From an uncultured Gammaproteobacteria bacterium (GTDB lineage: Bacteria; Pseudomonadota; Gammaproteobacteria; GCA-002705445; GCA-002716945): a stretch of 27,225 bases of DNA. The DNA lies in NCBI GenBank assembly GCA_913041865.1, contig CAJWIW010000002.1:1-27225 (forward strand), in the 5' to 3' direction. Position numbers and translations under genes: made by a program. The notes under the pieces were generated by a model, which ran no database searches, had not been told where the DNA came from, and saw only the letters and a program-made list of their open reading frames with translations. Below are positions 1-9,243 of the stretch, in pieces. How positions within the stretch are numbered: position 1 is the stretch's first letter; the number at the start of each line of letters is the position of its first letter.

Positions 1-669
1 GTTAATTGAATCTTTAAAAATAAAAAGAATTACAGCAACTCTTTTATTATTTTTAGATGAGACTGGAACATCTCTGTGATGATTTATATACTCTAGATAC
101 CAAACCTTTGCCTTATCCCCTAAGGGAACTATTCTCTCTTTATTGCCTTTTCCCATGACTCTGACTAAGCCTCTGTCCAGATCTACCTGATTTAAGGTAA
201 GATTGACTAATTCTGATACTCTTAGCCCTGTAGCATATAAAACTTCTAAGATGCATCTGTCTCTGACTCCATCACTTTTAGTAGTGTCAGGAGTATTTAG
301 GAGATTAGTTACATCATCTTCACTCAAGTTGATAGGTAACTTCTTCTTTAATTTAGGCGAATCAATCTTTTCACTCGGATCAGAATTAATGATCTGCATC
401 TTTGATGCCCAAACAAAAAAACCTTTTATAGATGATAGAATACGATTTATTGATGACGAAGAACATCCCTCTTCAAATTTTTCAGCTAAGTACAAATTTA
501 AATCCACATCACTACAATTTGACAGATTGATATTCTTATTACTAAGCCATGACTCTAATTGACATAGGTCGCTCGAATACGATGTTATTGTGTTTTTGGA
601 TAAACCTTTCTCTATCCAGATTTGATCACAATAATCAGTTACTAAGCTTTTTTTTCTTTGTGTCTGCAT
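1..669 (-). CDS. xerD: Tyrosine recombinase XerD (3' end outside window)
   Basis: XerC/XerD recombinases resolve chromosome dimers at dif under FtsK control. I translated this frame by hand; it stays open from ATG 669 to the left edge (223 codons). Residues 1-105 look like the SAM-like core-binding domain. The catalytic domain follows, with YATGLRVSEL (catalytic Arg near 150) and GKGNKERIVPLG (Lys near 174), both almost at their E. coli XerD positions. The C-terminal His-x-x-Arg, His/Trp and Tyr nucleophile lie outside the window, so activity cannot be judged. The last 15 or so visible residues are poorly conserved but in a variable region. An ATG at 675 is followed at once by a stop, which fixes the start at 669. 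It is divergent from moeA. XerD is preferred to XerC from the motif wording, but the two are hard to separate. Confidence 0.85.
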   Translation of the reverse strand, partial: MQTQRKKSLVTDYCDQIWIEKGLSKNTITSYSSDLCQLESWLSNKNINLSNCSDVDLNLYLAEKFEEGCSSSSINRILSSIKGFFVWASKMQIINSDPSEKIDSPKLKKKLPINLSEDDVTNLLNTPDTTKSDGVRDRCILEVLYATGLRVSELVNLTLNQVDLDRGLVRVMGKGNKERIVPLGDKAKVWYLEYINHHRDVPVSSKNNKRVAVILFIFKDSIN

Positions 670-688
670 TTACATTTGTATATAAGTA

Positions 689-718
689 ATTGTACTATGA
701 AATAAGTATGTATGTAAA
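689..718 (-). promoter_or_regulatory. Candidate sigma70 promoter for xerD
   Basis: On the minus strand, TTTACA (718-713) and TACAAT (694-689) are separated by 18 bp, about 20 bp before the xerD ATG at 669. Predicted leader is about 13 nt. The match is moderate and unsupported by other data. Confidence 0.4.
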
Positions 719-731
719 ATAACTTGTAAAT

Positions 732-1985
732 ATGAAAGAAACCATAAAAAACAGCTGTATAAATGAGTTTGATCCTAATGCGTTAGAAGAAGTACAAGCT
801 ATTAATAAAATTTTAAAAACAATCCAATCAATTAAATCCAGCGAAAAAGTTAATTTAAAAGATGCTTTACACAGGACTATTTCAAAGACAGTCCGTGCCA
901 CAATCAACGTTCCCTCATTTAGAAATTCTGCCATGGATGGTTATGCCCTTAATATCAATGACTTAAAATCTAATAAATACCAGCTATCTGAGATAGGTGT
1001 TTCACTTGCTGGAAGACCTTTTGAATCCTCCCTGAAAGCAGGTCAAACAGTAAGAGTAATGACAGGTGCATTAATACCAAAAAATGCAGATGCAGTCATT
1101 ATGAAAGAAATGGTATCAAAGCAAGGACTTAATGTTTGTTTCCCAAAAAATCTTAAAAAAAATCAGAATATTAGATTCATTGGAGAAGATATAAAGAAAG
1201 GTGAAGCAGTTTTCAAAAGAGGTGATGAGTTGAATTTTTCTGGTCTATCTATACTATCTTCTCTTGGTATAAATAAGATCGATGTAATTTGTAAACCAAA
1301 AATAAGTTATTTTTCTAGTGGTGATGAGCTGGTTAATACAGGGAGAAAACTACTGCAAGGACAAATCTATGACAGTAATCGATATTTACTTCATGGTTTA
1401 CTCAAAGATTTACCAGTAACTTTTTCCGATCTTGGTATTGTTAAAGATAAGAAGGCTAATTTGATAAAAAAATTGCAACAAGCAGCACTAACATCAAATA
1501 TTATTATCACTACTGGAGGTGTATCAGTTGGTGATGCAGACTATATCAAGGATGCTTTAGAAGAGGTAGGTTCAGTTGGTTTTTGGAAAATTGCAATCAA
1601 ACCAGGTAGACCACTAGCATTTGGTAAAATAAATGACTCATATTTCTTTGGTCTACCAGGTAACCCTGTGTCAGCTGCAGTCACATTTCAACTTTTTGTT
1701 GTGCCAGCTATATTTAAACTCTTATCCCAAAAGCAAAGAAGAGGGGTAATAATAAAGGCTATAACTAAAAATAAACTGAAAAAGAAGTTAGGGAGAACAG
1801 AATATAAACGTGCAGTAATTTCAATAATAAATGATAAAATTTACGTGGAAACAACAGGCTTACAGGGGTCAAATATCATGATGTCCATGCTTAAGGCAAA
1901 TTGTTATATTAGATTATCAGCTAATGTGAGTGAGATAAAAGAAGGCGATACTGTAGAGGTGATGCCTTTTGACACTAAACTATAA
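732..1985 (+). CDS. moeA: Molybdopterin molybdenumtransferase MoeA
   Basis: MoeA inserts molybdate into adenylylated molybdopterin, the last step of molybdenum cofactor synthesis, in the cytoplasm. The 417-residue product has the family length and order of motifs: NSAMDGYAL in the N-terminal part, PKNADAVIM, the MoCF-type TTGGVSVGDADY, and FGLPGNPVSA, followed by a C-terminal beta domain. The gene is divergent from xerD and lies 9 bp before the RDD gene, so those two are probably co-transcribed. No other Moco gene (moaA, moaC, mogA) or molybdoenzyme is in the window. The presence of moeA implies at least one molybdoenzyme elsewhere in the genome. Confidence 0.93.
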   Translation: MKETIKNSCINEFDPNALEEVQAINKILKTIQSIKSSEKVNLKDALHRTISKTVRATINVPSFRNSAMDGYALNINDLKSNKYQLSEIGVSLAGRPFESSLKAGQTVRVMTGALIPKNADAVIMKEMVSKQGLNVCFPKNLKKNQNIRFIGEDIKKGEAVFKRGDELNFSGLSILSSLGINKIDVICKPKISYFSSGDELVNTGRKLLQGQIYDSNRYLLHGLLKDLPVTFSDLGIVKDKKANLIKKLQQAALTSNIIITTGGVSVGDADYIKDALEEVGSVGFWKIAIKPGRPLAFGKINDSYFFGLPGNPVSAAVTFQLFVVPAIFKLLSQKQRRGVIIKAITKNKLKKKLGRTEYKRAVISIINDKIYVETTGLQGSNIMMSMLKANCYIRLSANVSEIKEGDTVEVMPFDTKL

Positions 1986-1994
1986 TGGAATTGT

Positions 1995-2384
1995 ATGAAA
2001 CATAGAATTGGATTCATTAAAACAATCATAATTTGCTTATATGACTGGATGCTTTTATTTTCAATTCTATTTTTTCTCTCATTTCCATTTGTCTATTTTC
2101 ACCATGAAGGTGATTTGGGTAATAATGTTTTTTATCAACTCTATGTTTTTTTTATCATTTTCTTTTACTATACGTGGTTTTGGATCAAGCATAAACAGAC
2201 GCTTGGAATGAAAAGCTGGAGAGTCTACATAGAAGATGCTAATGGACTAGGAAGTATTTCAATAAGACAGTGTATTTTGAGAATACTCTTCTCGTTAATT
2301 GGCGGTCATATTTTACTCATTTTCTATGACAAATCACTGCATGATCTTATATCAAAAACACATATTATTAAAAAAGATAGCTAG
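1995..2384 (+). CDS. RDD family membrane protein
   Basis: A 129-residue integral membrane protein with three hydrophobic stretches (about 8-33, 44-62 and 93-112). Family marks are the GMKSWRVYI-type segment after the second helix, preceded by KHKQTL, and the C-terminal SLHDLISKT, the usual HD-x-x-x-x-T ending of RDD proteins. The Arg normally found in the first helix is not obvious here (CLYDW). The role of the family is mostly unknown; some members have been linked to ion transport. It follows moeA by 9 bp and converges on lptG, sharing the palindromic stop CTAG (TAG on each strand, 2381-2384). Small RDD genes next to lptFG also occur in other gammaproteobacteria, from memory. Confidence 0.8.
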   Translation: MKHRIGFIKTIIICLYDWMLLFSILFFLSFPFVYFHHEGDLGNNVFYQLYVFFIIFFYYTWFWIKHKQTLGMKSWRVYIEDANGLGSISIRQCILRILFSLIGGHILLIFYDKSLHDLISKTHIIKKDS

Positions 2385-3454
2385 CGTAAACCAGACTCTA
2401 GTTGCTGTCTCAAAATAAATTGACCTAAAATAGCGAAGACTACTAATGGTAATATTGCGCTTATTAGAGGGTGAATGCCTATAATAAGGCCTAAATTAGG
2501 TAAGATCGATGAGATGATAAAAAATATAATACCTATGAATAGTCCTATTACAATTCTTTTGCTTGTGTTTGTGCTTCTCAGCCTGCCAAAAATATAAGGC
2601 ATTGCTAAAAATAGCATCAATACTGTTGCTATTGGCTTTAGTATTTTATCCCAAAATATTTTTTCTTGAATACTTGCGTCAAGATTGTTTCTCTCTAGAT
2701 ACTCTATATTACGTACGACATCCCTTAATGTTAAGCTATATGGCTTGTCAGTTTTAATATCAATAAGCTTGATATCGATAAGTTCATCAGATTGCATGTT
2801 ACTAATCCTTTCTTTAGTTATGGGCTCTTCGTTGAGATTGATTTTAATGATCTCCTGAAGACTCCACTTTCCGTTTGAGAATATTGCAGATTGTATATAA
2901 TTTACAGATGAAAGTTGATTATTATCATAAGTATAAACACTAATCCCCTTAATGGTATTATCCGGATAGATTTCTGATATTTTTATGAAAGAGTCCTTAT
3001 TCTTAAACCATGTTCCATTCTTATTATAGTAAGATTGCTTTTTAAGAGCAGTGTTCCTGAGTGACTCTGCTTCACTACTAAATTTAGGTACAACTGAATC
3101 AACAATAAAATAGAAAACAGTAGAGATAAAAAAAGTTTGTAGCAGCACAATAGTTAGAATTTTTCTTACAGAGATTCCTGCCGATTGCATTGCAACAAAC
3201 TCCATATCAGCCGCCATGGCACCAAGCGAGAGTAATGCGCCAATTAGAATAGAATATGGGAACATTGTCTCTATGCTCCTAGGTATACTTAAGAAAATAT
3301 ATTTTAGGATAATGCCAAAATCGTAATTTCCTTCATTGAGATATTTCATTTCAGAAGAAAATGAAAAAAATATTTCTATTGAAACTAGAACTAATAGACT
3401 TATTAGAAAACCTAATAAAAATCTTTTGAGTATGTAGAAGTTGAGTATCATCAT
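2381..3454 (-). CDS. lptG: LPS export permease LptG
   Basis: LptG and LptF form the transmembrane part of the LptB2FG ABC transporter that extracts lipopolysaccharide from the inner membrane and pushes it onto the LptC-LptA bridge. The 357-residue product has the YjgP/YjgQ layout: about three N-terminal membrane helices, a periplasmic beta-jellyroll domain (roughly 120-265), and three C-terminal helices. FVAMQSAGIS is the conserved cytoplasmic coupling segment. The start ATG overlaps the lptF stop (ATGA), so translation is probably coupled. LptG rather than LptF is assigned from second position in the pair and from sequence style. The 3' end overlaps the RDD gene stop by 4 bases. Confidence 0.92.
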   Translation of the reverse strand: MMILNFYILKRFLLGFLISLLVLVSIEIFFSFSSEMKYLNEGNYDFGIILKYIFLSIPRSIETMFPYSILIGALLSLGAMAADMEFVAMQSAGISVRKILTIVLLQTFFISTVFYFIVDSVVPKFSSEAESLRNTALKKQSYYNKNGTWFKNKDSFIKISEIYPDNTIKGISVYTYDNNQLSSVNYIQSAIFSNGKWSLQEIIKINLNEEPITKERISNMQSDELIDIKLIDIKTDKPYSLTLRDVVRNIEYLERNNLDASIQEKIFWDKILKPIATVLMLFLAMPYIFGRLRSTNTSKRIVIGLFIGIIFFIISSILPNLGLIIGIHPLISAILPLVVFAILGQFILRQQLESGLR

Positions 3455-4521
3455 GTCCTAGTCGGTATAGTTTTCATATCATTCTTATAGACATATAATA
3501 CAAGGATAAGCATAAGAAAATGTACCCACCACATACCAAATATTGGTGGTGTTGTCCCTAGAAGATATAATTTCTCGACGATAGACATCATGATTAGATA
3601 TGAAAAGTAAATTAAAGATCCAAGAAAAACTTTTGCATAACGACCTTTCCTTGGTGAAGAGTAACTCACAGGAAAAGCTATAAAGCCTAGTAAAACAGTT
3701 GCAATAGGTAAAAGTAGTCGTGATTGAAGTTCTGCATTTGACTCTCTATTGCCAAAACTTAATAAAGTTAATGTACTGACAGCATCATATTTAGTGTTGA
3801 TAAATTCTGGAATAGCTTGTCCGAGCTGCACACCATGTTCTCGATAGCTAGTTTTGCGTGTAGTTGTATAATCAGGAGGAATAATTTCACTAATAACACC
3901 ATCTCTCAAAAGGATATATCGTCTGTTATCTTTGTCTTTTATGTATCTTGCAGTAGATGAGCTCTCAATTGCCTCTGCTCTTCCACCTGAAGAGCTAAAG
4001 AAAATCTTCTCCAATATATTATTATTTATATTTTCAACAAAAAATGTTGCGCTCCCGCTTTGAGAAGAAGTGAATCGGCCGGGGTTGATTTCCTCAATTC
4101 GCTCTTCACTACTCAGCTTATGCTCTATTTTATATCTATATTCCGTTGCAGAGGGTGTTATATAAAGTGAAAACAACGCAACAATTAAGGCAGCGGGAAA
4201 CACCACTCTAGCTATTATTCCTGAAATGTCATAGGTGGATATACCTGATGAGTTAATGACTGCCATTTCATTCCCACTATAAAATCTCCCAAAAGCGAGA
4301 ATGACTCCAAGGAAAAGGCTTATAGGAATTAGATAAATTGAATATTGAGTGATCTTTATCATTATGAGGGGAAATAACAGATAAGTAGGGAAATTCCCCA
4401 CAGAAGTCTCCTCGATGAGCCTAAGCATTGTATTAGCAGTTAAAATCACAAGAAATATTGCCAATACTGCAATAGATGTTTTTGTGATTTCTCCAATAAG
4501 GTATTTTTGAAGAATTTTCAT
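3451..4521 (-). CDS. lptF: LPS export permease LptF
   Basis: Partner of LptG in the LptB2FG LPS extractor. The 356-residue product shares the layout of helices, periplasmic jellyroll and helices, with the coupling motif MAVINSSGIS near residue 90 and a conserved start (KYLIGEITK, compare RYLVRETLK of E. coli LptF). It is the first gene of the pair and is divergent from pepA, exactly as in E. coli. The ATG at 4521 sits only about 8 nt downstream of the predicted transcription start, and no Shine-Dalgarno sequence is visible. lptB, lptC and lptA are not in the window. Confidence 0.92.
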   Translation of the reverse strand: MKILQKYLIGEITKTSIAVLAIFLVILTANTMLRLIEETSVGNFPTYLLFPLIMIKITQYSIYLIPISLFLGVILAFGRFYSGNEMAVINSSGISTYDISGIIARVVFPAALIVALFSLYITPSATEYRYKIEHKLSSEERIEEINPGRFTSSQSGSATFFVENINNNILEKIFFSSSGGRAEAIESSSTARYIKDKDNRRYILLRDGVISEIIPPDYTTTRKTSYREHGVQLGQAIPEFINTKYDAVSTLTLLSFGNRESNAELQSRLLLPIATVLLGFIAFPVSYSSPRKGRYAKVFLGSLIYFSYLIMMSIVEKLYLLGTTPPIFGMWWVHFLMLILVLYVYKNDMKTIPTRT

Positions 4522-4535
4522 CTTTTATGTATCTA

Positions 4536-4564
4536 ATTTTAACAAGTTTTAAAAAAAATGTTAA
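4536..4564 (-). promoter_or_regulatory. Sigma70-type promoter for lptFG
   Basis: On the minus strand TTAACA (4564-4559) and TAAAAT (4541-4536) are separated by exactly 17 bp, with a T-rich spacer. The predicted start near 4529 leaves a leader of about 8 nt. This is a good sequence match but not tested. No comparably good plus-strand promoter for pepA was found in the same gap. Confidence 0.55.
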
Positions 4565-4604
4565 TCTAGTGTATGTTTTAAATTTTAGATAATTGGGAAG
4601 TAAA

Positions 4605-6068
4605 ATGGAGTATAAATATACAAATGATAAAAAAAGCCTAGCAAAGCATGATGTGCATATAATAGGCGTCTTTAGTGACAAAAAACTCAACCATGTAGAA
4701 AGTGTAATTTCTAGAGAATCACTTGTTGAAATCAAAAGAATTATTAAAACCTGCAATTTCACAGGTAAAGTTGGAGATCATAGAACAATTGATGATTTTC
4801 AAACAAAAAAACAAATAGTTCTCTTTGGGTTAGGTGAAAAGAAAAAGTATGGCCCCTTATTGATTAAAAAAACACTCACTCAAATAATTAAAAAGATAAT
4901 TCAAACTAATATCTCCTCAGTTTTGATAAGTATTGATAATCTACTGTCTACAGATGCAAATGAGGTAACCCTTGAAATGATTATAACCAGTATTGAGAAT
5001 TCTAAATATGTGTATAGATATAAAGACGAGAAAGATCAATTAAAAATTAAAAACATAACATTAATGTCAAAAAAGAAAATTTCTACAAATGACTTTAAAC
5101 AAATACTTAAAATTTCTCTCGCTATTTCAAATGGTATAAGTTTAGCAAAAGAGTTAGGTAACACTCCACCAAATGTATGTACCCCGACCTTTCTTGCTAA
5201 CTCTATTAAGAAATTAAAATCTAAATATAGGGCACTAAAGATAAAAGTCATTGATGAGCCAGAGATGAAACGTCTTGGGATGGGTGCATTTCTATCAGTT
5301 TCAAAGGGTAGTAAACAGCCAGGAAAAATAGTTGTAATTGAACACATGCCCCTTAAATCGAAAGAACCGATAGTAATAGTTGGCAAAGGTATTACATTTG
5401 ATACAGGCGGTATCTCACTCAAACCCTCACCTAATATGGACGAAATGAAGTATGACATGTCAGGAGCAGGTAGTGTTATAGGTGTGATGAGAGCATGTGC
5501 GGAAATGAATTTAAAAAAGAATGTTGTTGGCATCATCACCTCAGCAGAGAACATGCCTGGCAGCCAAGCTAGTAGACCAGGTGATGTGGTAGAAACGATG
5601 TCTGGAATTAAAGTTGAAATTTTAAATACGGATGCAGAAGGAAGACTTGTTTTGTGCGATGCTATTACATACGCAAAGAAATTTAAACCAAAATATCTTA
5701 TTGACATAGCAACACTAACAGGTGCTTGCTTGGTAGGCCTGGGCAAATATCCAAGTGGCTTGTTTGCTAATAATCAGGATTTAGCAAATAAAATAAAGGC
5801 ATCAGGTGATAAAACTGGAGATAGAGTGTGGCAACTTCCTCTATATGATGATTATTTTGACGAGTTAAAAACGAATTTTGCGGATATTCAAAACATTGGT
5901 GGTAGATATGGTGGCGCGATAACTGCTGCAGCTTTTTTGGCTAAATTCACGGAAGATATGAAATGGGCACATCTTGATGTAGCAGGGACAGCATGGGAAG
6001 TAGGACCTAACAAAGGTTCTACGGGCAGACCAGTTGACCTATTGATTGATTTTATAAGATCAAATTAA
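4605..6068 (+). CDS. pepA: Leucyl aminopeptidase (cytosol aminopeptidase, M17)
   Basis: A hexameric dinuclear metalloenzyme that removes N-terminal residues from peptides in the cytoplasm; E. coli PepA also binds DNA at cer and carAB. Catalytic-domain signatures are clear: GKGITFDTGGISLKP, MKYDMSGAGSV, the M17 hallmark NTDAEGRLVL, and IATLTGA. The N-terminal third is poorly conserved, as usual. I start at ATG 4605 (487 residues) because GGAAG lies just upstream. An in-frame TTG at 4593 would add four residues and put the start before that sequence. The gene leads pepA-holC-valS and is divergent from lptF. Whether the DNA-binding role with XerCD holds here cannot be seen. Confidence 0.93.
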   Translation: MEYKYTNDKKSLAKHDVHIIGVFSDKKLNHVESVISRESLVEIKRIIKTCNFTGKVGDHRTIDDFQTKKQIVLFGLGEKKKYGPLLIKKTLTQIIKKIIQTNISSVLISIDNLLSTDANEVTLEMIITSIENSKYVYRYKDEKDQLKIKNITLMSKKKISTNDFKQILKISLAISNGISLAKELGNTPPNVCTPTFLANSIKKLKSKYRALKIKVIDEPEMKRLGMGAFLSVSKGSKQPGKIVVIEHMPLKSKEPIVIVGKGITFDTGGISLKPSPNMDEMKYDMSGAGSVIGVMRACAEMNLKKNVVGIITSAENMPGSQASRPGDVVETMSGIKVEILNTDAEGRLVLCDAITYAKKFKPKYLIDIATLTGACLVGLGKYPSGLFANNQDLANKIKASGDKTGDRVWQLPLYDDYFDELKTNFADIQNIGGRYGGAITAAAFLAKFTEDMKWAHLDVAGTAWEVGPNKGSTGRPVDLLIDFIRSN

Positions 6069-6070
6069 AA

Positions 6071-6505
6071 TTGAGTAGTAGAATACATTTTTATAATATT
6101 CAAGATACATCCAATAGTATTAAATCTATATGTAAGATTATCAATAAATATTATAAAGAAGGTTATAAAATTGTTGTAATGTCAGATAACGATGATATTG
6201 TTCGTTCTCTTGATAAAGATTTGTGGACATTTGAGCAATTAAGCTTTGTTCCCCACTGCATGATTGATAATCCTGATCCAGAGTGTAATGTTGTACTTGT
6301 TAGTAATGAACACATAGGCGATAAAGATTATTTGAAAGATTTTGATGTTATTATGAACTTATCTGATGATTTGTGTGATATTAAATATGATAATAAGATA
6401 TATTTAGAGATTGTCACATCAAATGCTAAACAAAAAGAAAAGGCCAGAGAAAAATATAAGCACTACCAAAGCCTCAAGATTAAGTTAGACTATGAGAGTA
6501 TGTAA
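6071..6505 (+). CDS. holC: DNA polymerase III chi subunit HolC
   Basis: Chi joins the clamp loader (through psi) to single-strand binding protein at the replication fork. The 144-residue product is divergent but keeps family landmarks: LDKDLWTFEQLSFVPH, matching the LD-x-x-LW-x-x-x-x-x-SF-(V/I)-PH core, and the C-terminal REKYKHY. Start is a TTG at 6071, only 2 bases after the pepA stop; no upstream start is possible without overlapping pepA. The stop overlaps the valS ATG by one base (TAATG). The order pepA-holC-valS supports the call more than sequence alone. psi (HolD) is not in the window. Confidence 0.85.
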   Translation: MSSRIHFYNIQDTSNSIKSICKIINKYYKEGYKIVVMSDNDDIVRSLDKDLWTFEQLSFVPHCMIDNPDPECNVVLVSNEHIGDKDYLKDFDVIMNLSDDLCDIKYDNKIYLEIVTSNAKQKEKAREKYKHYQSLKIKLDYESM

Positions 6506-9243
6506 TGGATGTAAAGTATTCCCCAAAAGATATTGAAAATAAAATATATAAAAAATGGCAAGATAACAACTGCTTTTCTCCGAAAGATTTAAAATCAAAT
6601 TATTCTATAGTGCTACCTCCGCCTAATGTAACAGGAACATTACATATGGGACATGCATTTCAGCATACTATTATAGATATTCTAATAAGGTATAACAGAA
6701 TGCTAGGAAAGAGTGTTTTATGGCAACCTGGAACAGATCATGCTGGCATTGCCACACAGTTAGTAGTTGAGAACAATCTTGCAAAAAAAAATATCACTCG
6801 AAATGATATAGGAAGAGAGAAACTAATTGAAGAGATTTGGAAATGGAAAGAAGAGTCAGGTAATACCATCATTCAGCAAACTAAGCGACTTGGATCTTCT
6901 GCTGATTGGGAGAGAAATAGATTTACAATGGACGAGGGCCTGAGTAAAGCAGTAAGGAAAGTATTCATAGATTTATATGAACAAAAACTAATATACAAAG
7001 GAACAAGACTGATAAATTGGGATATTAAGCTTCAAACTGCAATATCAGACCTAGAGGTTACCAATGTTGAAAGAGATGGACATTTATACTATCTGCGATA
7101 CAAAGTCAAAAATCGTGATGAGCATATAGTAGTTGCCACGACAAGACCAGAGACATTGTTTGGTGACGTCGCAATTTGTATTAATCCAAATGATAAAAGA
7201 TTTAATCATCTCAGAAATGAAAAAGTAATAATACCCCTCATTAATAGAGAAATTCCAATAATAGAGGATGAATCAATAGATATAAATTTTGGGACTGGTT
7301 GTGTAAAGATAACCCCTGGACACGACTTTAACGACTTCAATTTAGGAAAGAAGTATAATTTGGAAAGTATAAATATACTTAATAAAGATGGGACTTTTAA
7401 TGAAAATGTTGATCTAGAATTCATTGGACAAAATATTCATCAGTCACGAGATAAAATCGTAACTAAACTAGAGGGTCAAGGTTTTGTTGATAAAATTGAT
7501 AAATATAAAACTACTATCCCTATAGGTGAGAGATCTGGTGAGATAATTGAACCATTAATAACAAGTCAATGGTTTATGAACATGAAGGACTTAGCTAAAC
7601 CAGCCGTAGAGGCTATTGAAAATTCTACGACTAAAATTATCCCGAAGAATTGGGAGAAGATATACTTTAATTGGCTAAACAACATAGAAGACTGGTGTCT
7701 AAGTAGACAAATCTGGTGGGGACATAGAATACCAGCTTGGTATGACTCTGAGGGCAACGTGTATGTTGGAGAAAATGAACTCGAAGTCAGGAAAAAATAT
7801 AACATATCAAGCCATACCAACCTATCGCAGGATAATGATGTTTTAGATACATGGTTTTCGTCTGCCTTATGGCCCTTCTCCACTATGGGTTGGCCTAAAG
7901 ATACCACTGAATTAAAAAAATATTATCCTACGAGTGTGCTCGTAACAGGGTTCGACATCATTTTTTTCTGGGTGGCACGAATGATGATGATGGGTTTAAA
8001 ATTTTTAGATAAGGTACCATTTAAGACAATATATATTCATGGACTCGTAAGAGATTCTGAGGGTAAAAAAATGTCTAAATCTATTGGAAATGTCATTGAC
8101 CCAATTGATATTATTGATGGAATAAAGCTTGATGATCTCAAAGAGAAGCGTATCTCAGGAATGATGCAACCGAAGCTTCAAGAGCAAATTATTAATAAAA
8201 CTGAAAAAGAATTTCCAGGTGGTATTAAACCATATGGAGCAGATGCTTTGAGATTTTGTTTTTGTGCCCTTGGTTCGACTGGGAGAGATATCAACTTTGA
8301 TTTACAGAGGATAGAAGGTTACAGGAATTTCTGTAATAAATTATGGAATGCATCTAGATTTGTTTTCCTTACAACTGAAAATCATCAATACAATCCACAA
8401 ATCGTTTTTGATAAACTCTCACATTACGAAAAGTATCTTATTATAAAACTTGATACTCTTGTAACAGAATATAAGAAACATTGTACAAATTATCGATTTG
8501 ACCTTATGGCGTCTAGCTTATATACATTTATTTGGAATGAGTACTGTGATTGGTTTTTGGAAATATCTAAAACTAGTGAAAATCAATACCAAACTAATGA
8601 CCTCTTGATTTATACACTGCAAATAATTCTAAAGTTGTGTCATCCAATTATCCCCTACATTACTGAAGAAATATGGCTTGAGATGAAAAAAAGAGGATTC
8701 AGTATTGAAGATATACTAATGAATTCAAAATTCCCGTCACAACAAAAAGTTTTTCATGATAACAACCTCATTGAGCAAATAGATATAATGAAAGAGGTAG
8801 TCAGCAGCATTAGAAAGGTAAGGAGTGATCTCAACATTCACCCACAAACACTCCTAAATATTATTATCACCAGTGAAGATAAGATCTTTCATGACAAAAT
8901 AATGGCTAATAGTAATCTCATTGAAAAACTTGCAAAAACTAACGCAATAAAATTTAAACAAGATCAACCTGATTCGGATGAATATATCACTGTCACTTTG
9001 AAAAAAACAAAAATATATTTACATACTAAAGAGGCAATTGATCTTAATTCTGAAAGTAAGAGGCTTAAGAAGAAGTTAAACAATTTAGAAACTGTACTGG
9101 ATAGAATTAACTCAAAATTAAAAAATAAAAATTTTATAGAAAAAGCCCCATCTGAAATTATTAAAGAAAATACTGTTAAAAGAGAGAATGTTGAAAATGA
9201 GATTAAGATTATAAAAGACTTACTAAGTCAACTACCTAATTAG
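6505..9243 (+). CDS. valS: Valyl-tRNA synthetase
   Basis: Class Ia synthetase that charges tRNA-Val and edits mischarged threonine. The 912-residue product is a little shorter than E. coli ValRS (951). Visible marks: PPPNVTGTLHMGH with the HIGH-type motif at 47-50, the CP1 editing domain with TTRPETLFGD, DTWFSSALWPFSTMGWP, and KMSKS at 522-526. The C-terminal 60 or so residues are lysine- and leucine-rich and fit the tRNA-binding coiled coil typical of ValRS. GAGAG about 10 nt before the ATG, inside holC, may serve as ribosome site. The 3' end overlaps the convergent MerR gene by 12 bases. No terminator hairpin was seen after it. Confidence 0.96.
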   Translation: MDVKYSPKDIENKIYKKWQDNNCFSPKDLKSNYSIVLPPPNVTGTLHMGHAFQHTIIDILIRYNRMLGKSVLWQPGTDHAGIATQLVVENNLAKKNITRNDIGREKLIEEIWKWKEESGNTIIQQTKRLGSSADWERNRFTMDEGLSKAVRKVFIDLYEQKLIYKGTRLINWDIKLQTAISDLEVTNVERDGHLYYLRYKVKNRDEHIVVATTRPETLFGDVAICINPNDKRFNHLRNEKVIIPLINREIPIIEDESIDINFGTGCVKITPGHDFNDFNLGKKYNLESINILNKDGTFNENVDLEFIGQNIHQSRDKIVTKLEGQGFVDKIDKYKTTIPIGERSGEIIEPLITSQWFMNMKDLAKPAVEAIENSTTKIIPKNWEKIYFNWLNNIEDWCLSRQIWWGHRIPAWYDSEGNVYVGENELEVRKKYNISSHTNLSQDNDVLDTWFSSALWPFSTMGWPKDTTELKKYYPTSVLVTGFDIIFFWVARMMMMGLKFLDKVPFKTIYIHGLVRDSEGKKMSKSIGNVIDPIDIIDGIKLDDLKEKRISGMMQPKLQEQIINKTEKEFPGGIKPYGADALRFCFCALGSTGRDINFDLQRIEGYRNFCNKLWNASRFVFLTTENHQYNPQIVFDKLSHYEKYLIIKLDTLVTEYKKHCTNYRFDLMASSLYTFIWNEYCDWFLEISKTSENQYQTNDLLIYTLQIILKLCHPIIPYITEEIWLEMKKRGFSIEDILMNSKFPSQQKVFHDNNLIEQIDIMKEVVSSIRKVRSDLNIHPQTLLNIIITSEDKIFHDKIMANSNLIEKLAKTNAIKFKQDQPDSDEYITVTLKKTKIYLHTKEAIDLNSESKRLKKKLNNLETVLDRINSKLKNKNFIEKAPSEIIKENTVKRENVENEIKIIKDLLSQLPN

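Noticed and set aside
203..562. Plus-strand open frame of 119 codons at the left edge
   Set aside because: It is antisense to xerD, whose catalytic motifs are clear on the other strand, and its product has no recognisable features.
1..669. Integrase of a mobile element at the left edge
   Set aside because: Motifs and near-identical residue positions match the housekeeping XerD, and no att-like repeats or cargo genes are nearby.
5036..5746. Minus-strand open frame of 236 codons
   Set aside because: It lies wholly inside pepA, antisense to the most conserved M17 motifs; the open frame is a codon-bias shadow.
7566..7907. Minus-strand open frame of 113 codons inside valS
   Set aside because: Antisense to the conserved synthetase core, with no ribosome site or family resemblance.
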